DNA of 32,873 bases. It comes from Candidatus Saccharibacteria bacterium UBA3723 (lineage in GTDB: Bacteria; Patescibacteriota; Saccharimonadia; Saccharimonadales; Saccharimonadaceae). The notes beneath the pieces are model-generated. The model saw nothing but the letters and a program-made list of their open reading frames with translations. It was not told the DNA's origin and did not search any database. How positions within the stretch are numbered: the first letter of the stretch is position 1; each line of letters starts with the position of its first letter. Below, piece by piece: positions 16,818-23,753 of the stretch. The stretch is from the NCBI GenBank assembly GCA_002371895.1, contig DFHM01000004.1, positions 1 to 32,873 on the forward strand, written 5' to 3'. The position numbers and the translations under genes were made by a program.

Positions 16818-18567
16818 TTAGCTCCTCCTTTGTTAGCTGTGAGAGGGCAATTTCCTTGTAGACCTCGCAATTCTTCATTAATTCTTTATGTGTGCCATGT
16901 CCGACACATTCACCCTTGTCGAGCACGATAATCTGGTCTGCGTTCATAATCGTACCGATGCGCTGTGCGACGATTAAACTGGTTGCATCCTTCGTATAAT
17001 CCTTCAGGGCTTGGCGGAGCGATGCGTCCGTCTTGTAATCGAGTGCCGAGAAAGAGTCGTCAAAAATATAAATCTCTGGATCGCGTGCGACCGCGCGTGC
17101 AATTGCAAGACGCTGCTTCTGGCCGCCAGAAATGTTCGTACCAGATTGCGCAATGTGCGCATTATATTGTTTATCTAGCTTTTCGATAAAATTCTTTGCC
17201 TGTGCAACCTGCGCTGCTTTTTGGATTTTGCGCTCAGAAGGTTTGCCGTTACCACTATCACCATAGGAAATATTGCTTGCAACGGTGCCGCTAAAGATGA
17301 CGGCTTTTTGTGGCACGTAGCCGAGCTTGCGGCGCAGTGCTTTTTGTTTGTAATCTTTTACGTTTACGCCATCAACAAATACGGAACCGTCGGTCGCATC
17401 ATAAAAACGTGGCACTAGATTAATCAGAGTAGATTTGCCAGAACCGGTTGAACCGATAAAGGCTACGGTCTGACCTTTTTCGGCCTTAAAAGAAATATTC
17501 TTAAGAAGATATTCTTCGGCATCCGGATATTTGAATGATACATTGCGGAACTCTACTGTGCCTGTTTCGGCAGTGTCGTCATCGAAATTGCCATCTTTAA
17601 TTGTGAGCGGTGTATCGAGCACTTCATTAATACGATCGGCGGAAACTTGTGCGCGTGGAATCATCATGAAGATCATTGCGACCATCAAGAAGCTCATAAT
17701 CACATGGATTGCGTAAGAAGAAAATACGACCATATCACTAAAAATCGTAAGCTTGTCGGCCATGACAGAATTGCCGATGAGATATGCGCCAATGCAATAA
17801 ATAACCAAAGTAATACCGTTCATAACCATATACATCATTGGCGACATTACACTCATGACGCGGTCTACAAAACGTGTGATGTCTGCGAGCTCGGTATTAG
17901 TCTTGTCGAATTTGTGTTCCTGGTATTTTTCGGCATTGAATGCGCGAACGACGCGAATACCTGTTAGGTTCTCGCGCGTAACTCCGTTGAGTCTATCAGT
18001 TAACTTCTGGATAACTTTGAAGCGTGGAATTACGATCATCATCGTAGTAATGATTGTGGCAAGCAAAATTACCACTGCAACAGCGGTCGCGGTGCTCCAC
18101 TCCCAGCTTTTGCCGTGGATTTTAATAATTGCCCAAGCCGCGCTAAGTGGCGCGCGCACAAGCATGTTTGCGCCCATCGTAATTAGCATGCGGGTTTGCG
18201 TAATGTCATTGGTTGTGCGGGTAATAAGGGAGGCAGTCGAGAATTTGCGTACCTCGTTGATGCCGAGACTTTCAACTTTGTCGAAGATTTTCTTGCGAAT
18301 AATATAAGAAAAATCCGCGCCAATGTTCGAGACGAACCAGCCCGCAATAATGGTTGATATTAAACTGCCAAGCGCGCAAAGAAGCATCATTCCGCCATTT
18401 TGGAGAATGTCTTTCATCTCGCTTCCTTCGGTCTGGACGAGTCGTGTGATTGCCGACATATATTCCGGCATCTTTAGTTCAAGCCCAACTTGGCCAGCGA
18501 TAAAAAGAACCGCAAGCCCAATAAAAAGATAGTCTTTAGGCTTTAAATATCTAAGTAATTTAAACAT
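16810..18567 (-). CDS. ABC exporter half-transporter, degenerate-site subunit
   Basis: This is the partner half-transporter, 585 aa. It has six membrane segments in about 1-310 and a nucleotide-binding domain from about 335. Walker A is GSTGSGKS at 372-379, the Q-loop is Q420 and the signature is a good ISGGQ at 479-483. However, Walker B reads IYIFDD, with D504 where the catalytic glutamate should be, and the switch histidine is Q535 (VAQR). These changes mark the degenerate-site subunit of a heterodimeric exporter such as TM287/288 or BmrCD. AAAGGAAA supports the ATG. It is the first gene of the operon, downstream of a structured RNA candidate on the same strand. Confidence 0.9.
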   Translation of the reverse strand: MFKLLRYLKPKDYLFIGLAVLFIAGQVGLELKMPEYMSAITRLVQTEGSEMKDILQNGGMMLLCALGSLISTIIAGWFVSNIGADFSYIIRKKIFDKVESLGINEVRKFSTASLITRTTNDITQTRMLITMGANMLVRAPLSAAWAIIKIHGKSWEWSTATAVAVVILLATIITTMMIVIPRFKVIQKLTDRLNGVTRENLTGIRVVRAFNAEKYQEHKFDKTNTELADITRFVDRVMSVMSPMMYMVMNGITLVIYCIGAYLIGNSVMADKLTIFSDMVVFSSYAIHVIMSFLMVAMIFMMIPRAQVSADRINEVLDTPLTIKDGNFDDDTAETGTVEFRNVSFKYPDAEEYLLKNISFKAEKGQTVAFIGSTGSGKSTLINLVPRFYDATDGSVFVDGVNVKDYKQKALRRKLGYVPQKAVIFSGTVASNISYGDSGNGKPSERKIQKAAQVAQAKNFIEKLDKQYNAHIAQSGTNISGGQKQRLAIARAVARDPEIYIFDDSFSALDYKTDASLRQALKDYTKDATSLIVAQRIGTIMNADQIIVLDKGECVGHGTHKELMKNCEVYKEIALSQLTKEELNV

Positions 18568-18590
18568 ATTTTCCTTTAATCTAAGAATAA

Positions 18591-18599
18591 ATTATAACA
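18591..18599 (-). promoter_or_regulatory. Extended -10 promoter of the ABC exporter operon
   Basis: On the minus strand TGT precedes TATAAT (18596-18591). It lies directly after the T run of the upstream terminator and 23 nt before the ATG at 18567, which has its own AAAGGAAA site. Confidence 0.6.
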
Positions 18600-18601
18600 T
18601 G

Positions 18602-18631
18602 AAAAAGCCCCGGAACGAAATGTCCCGGGGC
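18602..18631 (-). terminator. Terminator of the structured RNA
   Basis: Reading the minus strand, GCCCCGG (18631-18625) pairs with CCGGGGC (18613-18607), extended by a few more pairs beyond a mismatch, and is followed by TTTTT (18606-18602). Confidence 0.85.
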
Positions 18632-19022
18632 GGGGTCGAGCCACTTGAGACAATGTCAGCCGCTGAGCGGTGAAATGACTTTTGGAAGACAGCGGCCGAC
18701 GAAAGCCGCGGAGTCTGCAAGTGGCGGTGGCGGAGGATGAAGTGGATTGGTGGGCCGTATTGGTGTGACGGTCTTTTTGTTTCTCTGAGTGATCCGCGCT
18801 CAGCGGGATCCTGGCTCGTTCCAGTCCTAGACTGAAGGGAAACGCTGAGCGAAAATGATTCCTGGTTATACGTTACTTTGGTACATACTTCCCGCACATG
18901 GGGCGGGTACTTCTCCCGATGGAAAACTTGATATTTCGCCAGCCCAGAGCAATTCCACTTCATCCAATCTATAGGTACGGCCTACGAGATGTTCCACCTA
19001 CATTCCTGGAGTCATCCGTAAG
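18602..19022 (-). ncRNA. Candidate structured non-coding RNA of about 400 nt, class unknown
   Basis: About 520 nt between divergent genes hold no credible protein but show strong RNA structure on the minus strand. A perfect 12-bp long-range helix joins 18965-18954 (GGATGAAGTGGA) to 18746-18735. GCCACTTG (18725-18718) pairs with 18647-18640 and extends by AGAC/GTCT past a bulge. A 5' stem joins TACGG (19020-19016) to CCGTA (18980-18976). Local hairpins include GCGGC/GCCGC (18709-18705 with 18696-18692). The 9-mer CGCTGAGCG at 18661 and 18843 is the exact complement of CGCTCAGCG at 18797. A promoter lies at 19031-19060 and a terminator at 18602-18631. Length and layout resemble RNase P RNA or tmRNA, but I found neither the RNase P GAGGAAAGUCC core nor an Ala-Ala tag or CCA end. 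A leader controlling the ABC exporter is the alternative. Confidence 0.65.
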
Positions 19023-19030
19023 CTAAGGTG

Positions 19031-19060
19031 ATTTTACTCTAATATATGCCATTTATGCAA
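19031..19060 (-). promoter_or_regulatory. Promoter of the structured RNA
   Basis: On the minus strand: TTGCAT (19060-19055), an 18-nt spacer and TAAAAT (19036-19031), placing the transcript start near 19024. A second TATAAT on this strand (19082-19077) overlaps the plus-strand -10 of the next gene. Confidence 0.55.
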
Positions 19061-19080
19061 GCATAAGAGTATTGATATTA

Positions 19081-19086
19081 TATAAT
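19081..19086 (+). promoter_or_regulatory. Leaderless-type promoter of the SGNH hydrolase
   Basis: TATAAT at 19081-19086, 7 nt before the ATG at 19094. It overlaps a minus-strand TATAAT (19082-19077), so the site is nearly symmetric. Confidence 0.55.
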
Positions 19087-19093
19087 AATCAAC

Positions 19094-19906
19094 ATGAATA
19101 AAATTTTATCTCTGTTTTTGGCTATTCTTTTGGCTGTTTTTTCGACCAATACTGCGGCAGCGGCCAGAATTGACGACCTTGGAAAAGTTTTATTTGTTGG
19201 CGATTCTTACTGCATGGGCGCAAACCTCAATAACGACGGTGGCGAGCATGTTGATGAGGGCTGGGCGGTACTTGCTGCAACGCAGTTGGAAATGACAAAT
19301 TATGCTCTTGCATGTTCTGGCGGCACCGGCTTCTTTAATAAGAATGAAGGCGGCCAAGATTATCTGTCATTAATCCAGGATTATGTAAACAATAACGTGG
19401 ACATGGATAGCGTGCGTCGGGTAATTATCTTTGCTGGCTATAATGATCAGTGGCATAGTTACGATGAAGTAATGATTCGCGGTGAGGAGACTCTTAGGTA
19501 TATCGTTGAAAACTTTCCGAATGCGCAAATATCGATTGGTATGGTTGGCTGGCACGAAACCAACGAACAATATCAGCAACAACTTGCGAACATTTCATCG
19601 CAGGCTTATCGTGACTTAGCAAGTTATATGGGGATGGAATATATGGAAGGTGCCGAAACTGTACTAGTTGACGGCGAGAACCTCTTTTCGAATGATGGCC
19701 TTCATCCGAATCGCGCCGGCCAGGAACGTATGGCGGCATTCGTTGCAAATTATCTAAACGAGAAGCTGCAAGAGCAATATGCCACCGAGGAAACTCCGGA
19801 GCCGATACTTAAGGATATTGATAAAAAATTCCCGATTTATCTAGTCGCCATCGTGGCAGTCATAATTGCGATTGTCGTCTTTATCCGTCTCCGTTTGAAG
19901 CATTGA
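19094..19906 (+). CDS. Exported SGNH/GDSL hydrolase with C-terminal membrane anchor
   Basis: This is a predicted surface esterase or lipase-like hydrolase. The 270-aa product has a signal peptide (1-23, hydrophobic core about 4-17, AxA-type cleavage near TAAAA), an SGNH domain and a C-terminal membrane segment at about 245-266 followed by a basic tail (RLRLKH). Catalytic motifs are VGDSY (D37-S38), a GYND block with conserved Asn near 118, and DGLHPN with D201 and H204. The anchor keeps it at the outer membrane face. Its SGNH domain is of the same fold class as the one in the OatA-like protein at 6692. The acceptor or substrate could be an acetylated glycan, but this is a guess. The gene is leaderless. 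Confidence 0.87.
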   Translation: MNKILSLFLAILLAVFSTNTAAAARIDDLGKVLFVGDSYCMGANLNNDGGEHVDEGWAVLAATQLEMTNYALACSGGTGFFNKNEGGQDYLSLIQDYVNNNVDMDSVRRVIIFAGYNDQWHSYDEVMIRGEETLRYIVENFPNAQISIGMVGWHETNEQYQQQLANISSQAYRDLASYMGMEYMEGAETVLVDGENLFSNDGLHPNRAGQERMAAFVANYLNEKLQEQYATEETPEPILKDIDKKFPIYLVAIVAVIIAIVVFIRLRLKH

Positions 19907-19931
19907 TTTGGCACCAATTCCATTGTATAAT
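19903..19931 (+). promoter_or_regulatory. Promoter with leader
   Basis: TTGATT (19903-19908), a 17-nt spacer and TATAAT (19926-19931). The -35 overlaps the stop of the SGNH gene. The leader to the ATG at 19990 is about 50 nt. Confidence 0.65.
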
Positions 19932-19989
19932 TCTCGAATAGTTGAAAGACTATGCACTTTTTGTTGACCTATGTAGGGGGATGAAAAAC

Positions 19990-20238
19990 ATGTTTCTTGT
20001 CAGTGAAAAGACTCTGAGTCGTGTATATCACGATTCGACCAGAATGAGTCAACCGTTTTCTGAAGAAGAGCTTGACACGCTTCGTCAAGACGAGGCTACC
20101 AGTTCGGTGTTTGAGGACCGCGGTACAGTCAGAGAGAAGATTGAAGAGCTTTTCGAAGCATCGTACAGCGGCACAATTACGCCGGAGCAGTTTTCAGACC
20201 AATACGGAGTATGGATCCGTATTCGGAAGTTCCTCTAG
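19990..20238 (+). CDS. Small acidic protein of unknown function
   Basis: I do not recognise the family. The product is 82 aa, acidic and predicted mostly helical (FSEEELDTLRQDEATSS, TVREKIEELFEAS), with no membrane segment. An AGGGGG Shine-Dalgarno site at 19975-19980 abuts an ATG at 19981 and lies about 9 nt before the ATG at 19990. The second ATG is the better spaced start and is used here; the first adds three residues. The gene has its own promoter and a terminator, so it is a stand-alone unit. Confidence 0.62.
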   Translation: MFLVSEKTLSRVYHDSTRMSQPFSEEELDTLRQDEATSSVFEDRGTVREKIEELFEASYSGTITPEQFSDQYGVWIRIRKFL

Positions 20239-20253
20239 TGTCACAACATTGTC

Positions 20254-20287
20254 ACCCCGACCACAGCCAGTGGCACGGGGTATTTTT
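20254..20287 (+). terminator. Rho-independent terminator
   Basis: ACCCCG (20254-20259) pairs with CGGGGT (20276-20281). CCAC/GTGG forms an inner stem. ATTTTT follows. Confidence 0.82.
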
Positions 20288-20310
20288 AATGTCAAATATA
20301 GATATGTTAA

Positions 20311-20316
20311 TATAAC
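20311..20316 (+). promoter_or_regulatory. Leaderless-type promoter
   Basis: TATAAC at 20311-20316, 7 nt before the ATG at 20324. No Shine-Dalgarno site. Confidence 0.45.
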
Positions 20317-20323
20317 AATAAGC

Positions 20324-20770
20324 ATGAATACGGATTTATCGACAGTAGATTTCGGGCCTTTTATTGGCCTGATTGTTGGCGCCATCATTATTGTTATTGT
20401 CGTCGATCGCATCGGAAAGTCTCATGGTGTTGGAAGTGGCGTCAATTTGGAGTCGATTATTCAGATTGGCGCCGAGCGTAGCGCTGCAAAAAGACGACGT
20501 GAGTCAGAAAATCTTCAGCGCGCGTTATTGCATCGTATCAAAATTCTCGGCATCGTCGCTGCTTTGTGTTTCGCACTGGCGCTTGGCTCATTATTTTATA
20601 TCCTAGGCGCACTGTTTGAATTCTACGAATCAGATCAGAGAGGCATTAATCTTGCGCTGTCTGGCTTAATCGTTGGTGCCGTACTTACAGTGGTTTATTT
20701 CTTACAGTTTGCAAACAACAAACGCACTTATGAGATGTATTACGGCTCTATTTTCGAAAAGAAACGGTAG
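20324..20770 (+). CDS. Membrane protein of unknown function
   Basis: I do not recognise the family. The product is 148 aa. It has a membrane segment at about 10-28 (PFIGLIVGAIIIVIVV), a basic helical stretch at about 45-70 and two further hydrophobic segments at about 73-97 and 106-127. The tail is short and charged. Upstream in-frame starts exist, but they read through the preceding gene and its terminator. The ATG at 20324 sits 7 nt after a -10 element and starts the natural N-terminus. Confidence 0.7.
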   Translation: MNTDLSTVDFGPFIGLIVGAIIIVIVVDRIGKSHGVGSGVNLESIIQIGAERSAAKRRRESENLQRALLHRIKILGIVAALCFALALGSLFYILGALFEFYESDQRGINLALSGLIVGAVLTVVYFLQFANNKRTYEMYYGSIFEKKR

Positions 20771-20776
20771 TATAAT
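20771..20776 (+). promoter_or_regulatory. Promoter with very short leader
   Basis: TATAAT at 20771-20776, directly after the previous stop codon and 14 nt before the ATG at 20791. No Shine-Dalgarno site is seen. Confidence 0.5.
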
Positions 20777-20790
20777 TATACATAAGCAGT

Positions 20791-21282
20791 ATGAAAACAA
20801 GAATTGATCGCGACATTACACATTTGCAGGTGATTTTTTCTATCATTGGCATCCTGTTTCTCGCATCAACAATTTGCTTTTTGATTGCGAATTGGAGCAA
20901 ATTGCCAGATTTATATGCAAATTTCGGTAGTTCCTTCGAAAATATTATTAGCTGCTTGGCTCCATTTTTGACCGGATTCGCTTCATTATTATTCTTGGTG
21001 CCAATGTTGCTTGGCCTCATGATTGAGAAGCTATCCGCGAAGATGTTTGAGTTTCTGGTATTTATTTGTCGTTTCACAATGTACATCCTAATCGCGCCGC
21101 TTGCTGCTATAGTCGCAGTATTTGCGCTATTCATGGCAATCGTCGAGCCAAGTTATCTTCTGCCAATCTCTACCAGCCTCCAAGATATTGCTGGTTATAT
21201 TTTCTATATGCTGTTCTTTGCTGAAGTAATAATGTTACTGGTTGCATATCATCGTTCGCACAAGATTAGCATAAAAAGATAA
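20791..21282 (+). CDS. Polytopic membrane protein of unknown function
   Basis: I do not recognise the family. The 163-aa product has four predicted membrane segments, at about 11-32, 47-75, 85-115 and 128-152, with short loops and basic ends (N-terminal MKTRIDR, C-terminal HRSHKISIKR). Both ends would face the cytoplasm. The gene is a single unit with its own -10 element and terminator. Confidence 0.72.
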   Translation: MKTRIDRDITHLQVIFSIIGILFLASTICFLIANWSKLPDLYANFGSSFENIISCLAPFLTGFASLLFLVPMLLGLMIEKLSAKMFEFLVFICRFTMYILIAPLAAIVAVFALFMAIVEPSYLLPISTSLQDIAGYIFYMLFFAEVIMLLVAYHRSHKISIKR

Positions 21283-21309
21283 ACCCCGGCTTGCACCGGG
21301 GTTATTTTT
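21282..21309. terminator. Rho-independent terminator
   Basis: AACCCCGG (21282-21289) pairs with CCGGGGTT (21296-21303), followed by ATTTTT. On the other strand TTTATCTTTTT follows the stem, so it may also stop the convergent gene. Confidence 0.88.
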
Positions 21310-21865
21310 AGTCTACCGTGACGGGCGCCGAGTGTTCGGCGTTGATTTTCTTGCACCACTTTTTAATGGCGTCGGTTGCGGCTAGTGCGGCCATCTCGTC
21401 TTCTTCCTGCTTCCCTCCAGAAACTACGACCACGAGCAGGGCAAAGACCTTGTAGTTGCATGACAGCTGATAGAGAATCGCGCCCTTGTATGGGCCGAAG
21501 CCATGCTCCTCGTCGTATCCTTCGCCAAGCTTGTCACCGGAATGCCTCGTCTCCGAGTTTCGCTCGTAGGCCATGAGGCAAGCCGCGACCTTTAACGCCG
21601 AGAAGGCGTATGTGTCGACCGGTTCGCCATCCCGACCATCGCGATTGATGACGAAATTGCCGCTCTCGGTCAGTCTTGCGACTACTTCGTAGCGGTCGCC
21701 ATAGCAGGTGTTCCATGGCATCTGGTCTGCGCCAAATTCATTTTGCGGCAAGTAGCACAACCTGATGGCGCCATCGCCGCTCTTCAGACTATCGAGTGTC
21801 GCCGCCGTGTCGCGGCATCCCTCGACGATATCGTCAAATAGACTACTAATTCGAAGATCTTTCAT
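21308..21865 (-). CDS. Cytoplasmic protein of unknown function
   Basis: I do not recognise the family. The product is 185 aa and appears soluble. One hydrophobic beta-like segment (VFALLVVVVSGG, near 140-150) could be a buried strand. Four cysteines are spread along the chain, and the C-terminal third is helical and acidic (QEEDEMAALAATDAIKKW). The ATG at 21865 is chosen because GGGGGG lies about 6 nt upstream as a Shine-Dalgarno site. The in-frame TTG at 21880 would absorb that site. The gene has its own -35/-10 promoter and a ~50-nt leader. Confidence 0.68.
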   Translation of the reverse strand: MKDLRISSLFDDIVEGCRDTAATLDSLKSGDGAIRLCYLPQNEFGADQMPWNTCYGDRYEVVARLTESGNFVINRDGRDGEPVDTYAFSALKVAACLMAYERNSETRHSGDKLGEGYDEEHGFGPYKGAILYQLSCNYKVFALLVVVVSGGKQEEDEMAALAATDAIKKWCKKINAEHSAPVTVD

Positions 21866-21920
21866 TCGAATCCCCCCCAATCTTTTATTCTATTCTTGCA
21901 AAAAGCCAGAATCATTATTT

Positions 21921-21949
21921 ATTATATCACAAAACGGTGAATAAATCAA
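21921..21949 (-). promoter_or_regulatory. Promoter with leader
   Basis: On the minus strand: TTGATT (21949-21944), a 17-nt spacer and TATAAT (21926-21921). It has the same -35 sequence and spacing as the promoter at 19903-19931. Leader about 50 nt. Confidence 0.72.
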
Positions 21950-21971
21950 GCATGACCCATGTTGGGGCAAC

Positions 21972-21995
21972 AAAAAGCGCCGGTCATGCCGGCGC
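21972..21995 (-). terminator. Terminator of the coiled-coil gene
   Basis: On the minus strand GCGCCGG (21995-21989) pairs with CCGGCGC (21983-21977) and is followed by TTTTT (21976-21972). Confidence 0.85.
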
Positions 21996-22006
21996 CATTT
22001 AAGTCT

Positions 22007-22471
22007 CTATCCGAGCGATACAAGCACCTTGACGAGTGCCTCAATCAAGTTATTTTTATGCCACAATTCGCTCTGAAGCTTGCCGATCTCGCGCGCGGCA
22101 TCGTCGTAATCTTCCGAGCCTTTTTCGATGCGCTGATCTTCAAGCTTATCAATCTTTAGAATGATAGCATTGCGTTCTTTGCGGACGCGAATAAGATGAT
22201 CGTGTGTAATGTTGTAGTAATTTTCGTCGCGTTCGCTACGAGCCGACTTTTCTTCTGGCTCACTATTAAAGCTTCCTGCTGGCGCTGGCTCCTCGACTGG
22301 GGCTTCTTTCTGACCGTCATCTTCCGGAATTGGATTTACTTTGAAATCATCTGGAAGAGGTGCTGGCTCTTCTGCTGGTGCTGGAGCGGCAGGATGCGCA
22401 GCGGCGGCACCAAAGAAACGCTGGTGTGGCTGAGGTGTTTTATCCTCGCTCATTGGACTAAATTGATTCAT
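22007..22471 (-). CDS. Pro/Ala/Glu-rich coiled-coil protein of unknown function
   Basis: I do not recognise the family. The 154-aa product has a disordered N-terminal part (about 18-85) rich in Pro, Ala and Glu, with EEPAP repeats, and a helical C-terminal part (about 88-152) predicted to form a coiled coil (VRKERNAIILKIDKLEDQR). No membrane segment or signal peptide is seen. AAGGGTGAG upstream fits the ATG at 22471; a second ATG six codons later is possible. The gene is transcribed divergently from the pilin-peptidase operon through overlapping -10 elements. Confidence 0.68.
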   Translation of the reverse strand: MNQFSPMSEDKTPQPHQRFFGAAAAHPAAPAPAEEPAPLPDDFKVNPIPEDDGQKEAPVEEPAPAGSFNSEPEEKSARSERDENYYNITHDHLIRVRKERNAIILKIDKLEDQRIEKGSEDYDDAAREIGKLQSELWHKNNLIEALVKVLVSLG

Positions 22472-22502
22472 CTATTCTCACCCTTTTGTAGTTTTTACAA
22501 TA

Positions 22503-22522
22503 TATGCTATAATTTTAGCATA
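22503..22522. promoter_or_regulatory. Overlapping divergent extended -10 promoters in a palindrome
   Basis: TATGCTA (22503-22509) and TAGCATA (22516-22522) form an inverted repeat. On the plus strand it contains TGC TATAAT (hexamer 22508-22513), and on the minus strand TGC TAAAAT (hexamer 22517-22512). The two -10 hexamers overlap by 2 bp, so the two polymerases should exclude each other. Confidence 0.7.
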
Positions 22523-22544
22523 AGTTAAATGAGAAAACACAAAA

Positions 22545-23096
22545 ATGCCAAAAAATAAAAAAGCCACCAAAAAATCAACCAAAGCAGCGCTAAAAGGTCA
22601 CAAAGATTTAAAGGTTGCGCGCTATCTTCATGTCTCTGGCCTACTAATGATGATTGGCAGCATTTTTATGGTAGCTATGCCATCACTTTATTCAGCGGTT
22701 TATCATCATATGATCCTTAATACGCCGATGCCACACGTGGATGAAATGATGAATTTCTGTATAGCAGCGGGTGAAGTCATTGCCCTCACTTACTGTTTGA
22801 TTGGCTTATTTGTATTCCGCGCCGGCGAGCAGGGCACTTACTTGGCAAAAGGTATGACTATTTTTAATTCAATCATGACCGTCCTCTCTATTCTTGCCGC
22901 AATTCTCATCTTCCTCCCAATTCCAGATCAAACTTTTGCTTATGCAATGCAGTATTACAATAGTGGCAACCAGGTAGCAAGCGGCATTATTCCAATGGCG
23001 ATTGTTGCGATTATTGATATGGCATGTATTGTGGGTATTCTTTGCTCCGTATCGGTTCTCGATGATATGTGCCTCGTAAAAAGCAAGAAAAAATAA
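22545..23096 (+). CDS. Polytopic membrane protein of unknown function
   Basis: I do not recognise the family. The 183-aa product has a very basic N-terminus (about 1-25, Lys/Thr rich) and four predicted membrane segments at about 28-52, 70-92, 100-126 and 143-168, ending in a basic tail (KSKKK). Both ends should be cytoplasmic. It is the first gene of a probable operon with the two genes downstream (36-nt gap, then an 8-nt overlap), which include a pilin-peptidase fusion. It may therefore be a partner in a surface or secretion function. No clear Shine-Dalgarno site is seen. Confidence 0.7.
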   Translation: MPKNKKATKKSTKAALKGHKDLKVARYLHVSGLLMMIGSIFMVAMPSLYSAVYHHMILNTPMPHVDEMMNFCIAAGEVIALTYCLIGLFVFRAGEQGTYLAKGMTIFNSIMTVLSILAAILIFLPIPDQTFAYAMQYYNSGNQVASGIIPMAIVAIIDMACIVGILCSVSVLDDMCLVKSKKK

Positions 23097-23132
23097 TAAA
23101 GATATTACGAATCAATAGCAGGGGCTAACGAT

Positions 23133-23753
23133 ATGGGCGAAAAATCTAAGAAGCCATTAATAATCGCCATACTTATCGCCGCGCTTGTTGTTTGTGCCTC
23201 TATAGTCGCCATAGCCATAGTTAATAGCGGTAAAAATTCAGAAGATTCGATTGACGACGAAGATAATGGCAACGAGTATGCTAGCTTCTTTGTGGATTTA
23301 GCGGAGCAGAAAGAAACTCTGCCCGACGGCTTCGAGTCGGTTATTGCCGATGATCAAAATTATGATTATCAATCTACCTCAACCGACAGGGACAATTCAA
23401 AAAATAAGACCTTCCCAATAGCGAAAGAGATAGTTGATGATGGCAATATCGATGAGGCATTAAGGGCGAAGAAGGTTGAGGCTACGGCTCGTAAAATGAT
23501 GAACTCAAATATCCTCAACCATTACCTAGACCGCAACAAGATTGTGATTATAGAAGCCGAAGGCAGCGATATGTTTGAGGGCGGTGGCGCGATAGTTGTT
23601 TATGGTGGCGACCTATTGGATGGTACATATTATATCTATCGCAAGGGCGATACTGGCTCTGAGCCAACAATCATTTCTAAGCTGGACTTGTTTAATGCAA
23701 TCGAGTCGAAGGCAACTTTTTACGTAATATCTGGAGTATCGACCAATGAATAA
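23133..23753 (+). CDS. Membrane-anchored protein of unknown function, partner of pilin-peptidase fusion
   Basis: I do not recognise the family. The 206-aa product has one N-terminal membrane segment at about 8-30, an acidic disordered stretch at about 32-90 (many Asp, Glu, Asn and Ser) and a mixed alpha/beta outer domain from about 100 (GGAIVVYGGDLLDGTYYIYRKG). AGGGG about 10 nt before the ATG is the ribosome-binding site. The stop overlaps the ATG of the pilin-peptidase gene by 8 nt, so the two proteins are probably made together and may act as a pair. Confidence 0.72.
   Translation: MGEKSKKPLIIAILIAALVVCASIVAIAIVNSGKNSEDSIDDEDNGNEYASFFVDLAEQKETLPDGFESVIADDQNYDYQSTSTDRDNSKNKTFPIAKEIVDDGNIDEALRAKKVEATARKMMNSNILNHYLDRNKIVIIEAEGSDMFEGGGAIVVYGGDLLDGTYYIYRKGDTGSEPTIISKLDLFNAIESKATFYVISGVSTNE

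Noticed and set aside
18592..18963. 123-aa minus-strand open frame inside the structured RNA
   Set aside because: The composition is odd (Ser, Arg, His, Pro rich with no fold-like pattern). It has no ribosome-binding site, reads through the terminator hairpin, and the strong RNA pairing explains the sequence better.
18602..19022. Direct call of RNase P RNA or tmRNA
   Set aside because: Size and setting fit, but I could not find the conserved RNase P core segments, a tmRNA tag reading frame ending in Ala-Ala, or a 3' CCA on either strand.
20072..20323. Upstream start extending the 20324 membrane protein by 84 residues
   Set aside because: The extension overlaps the preceding gene and its terminator. 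It is basic, low-complexity translation of those parts.
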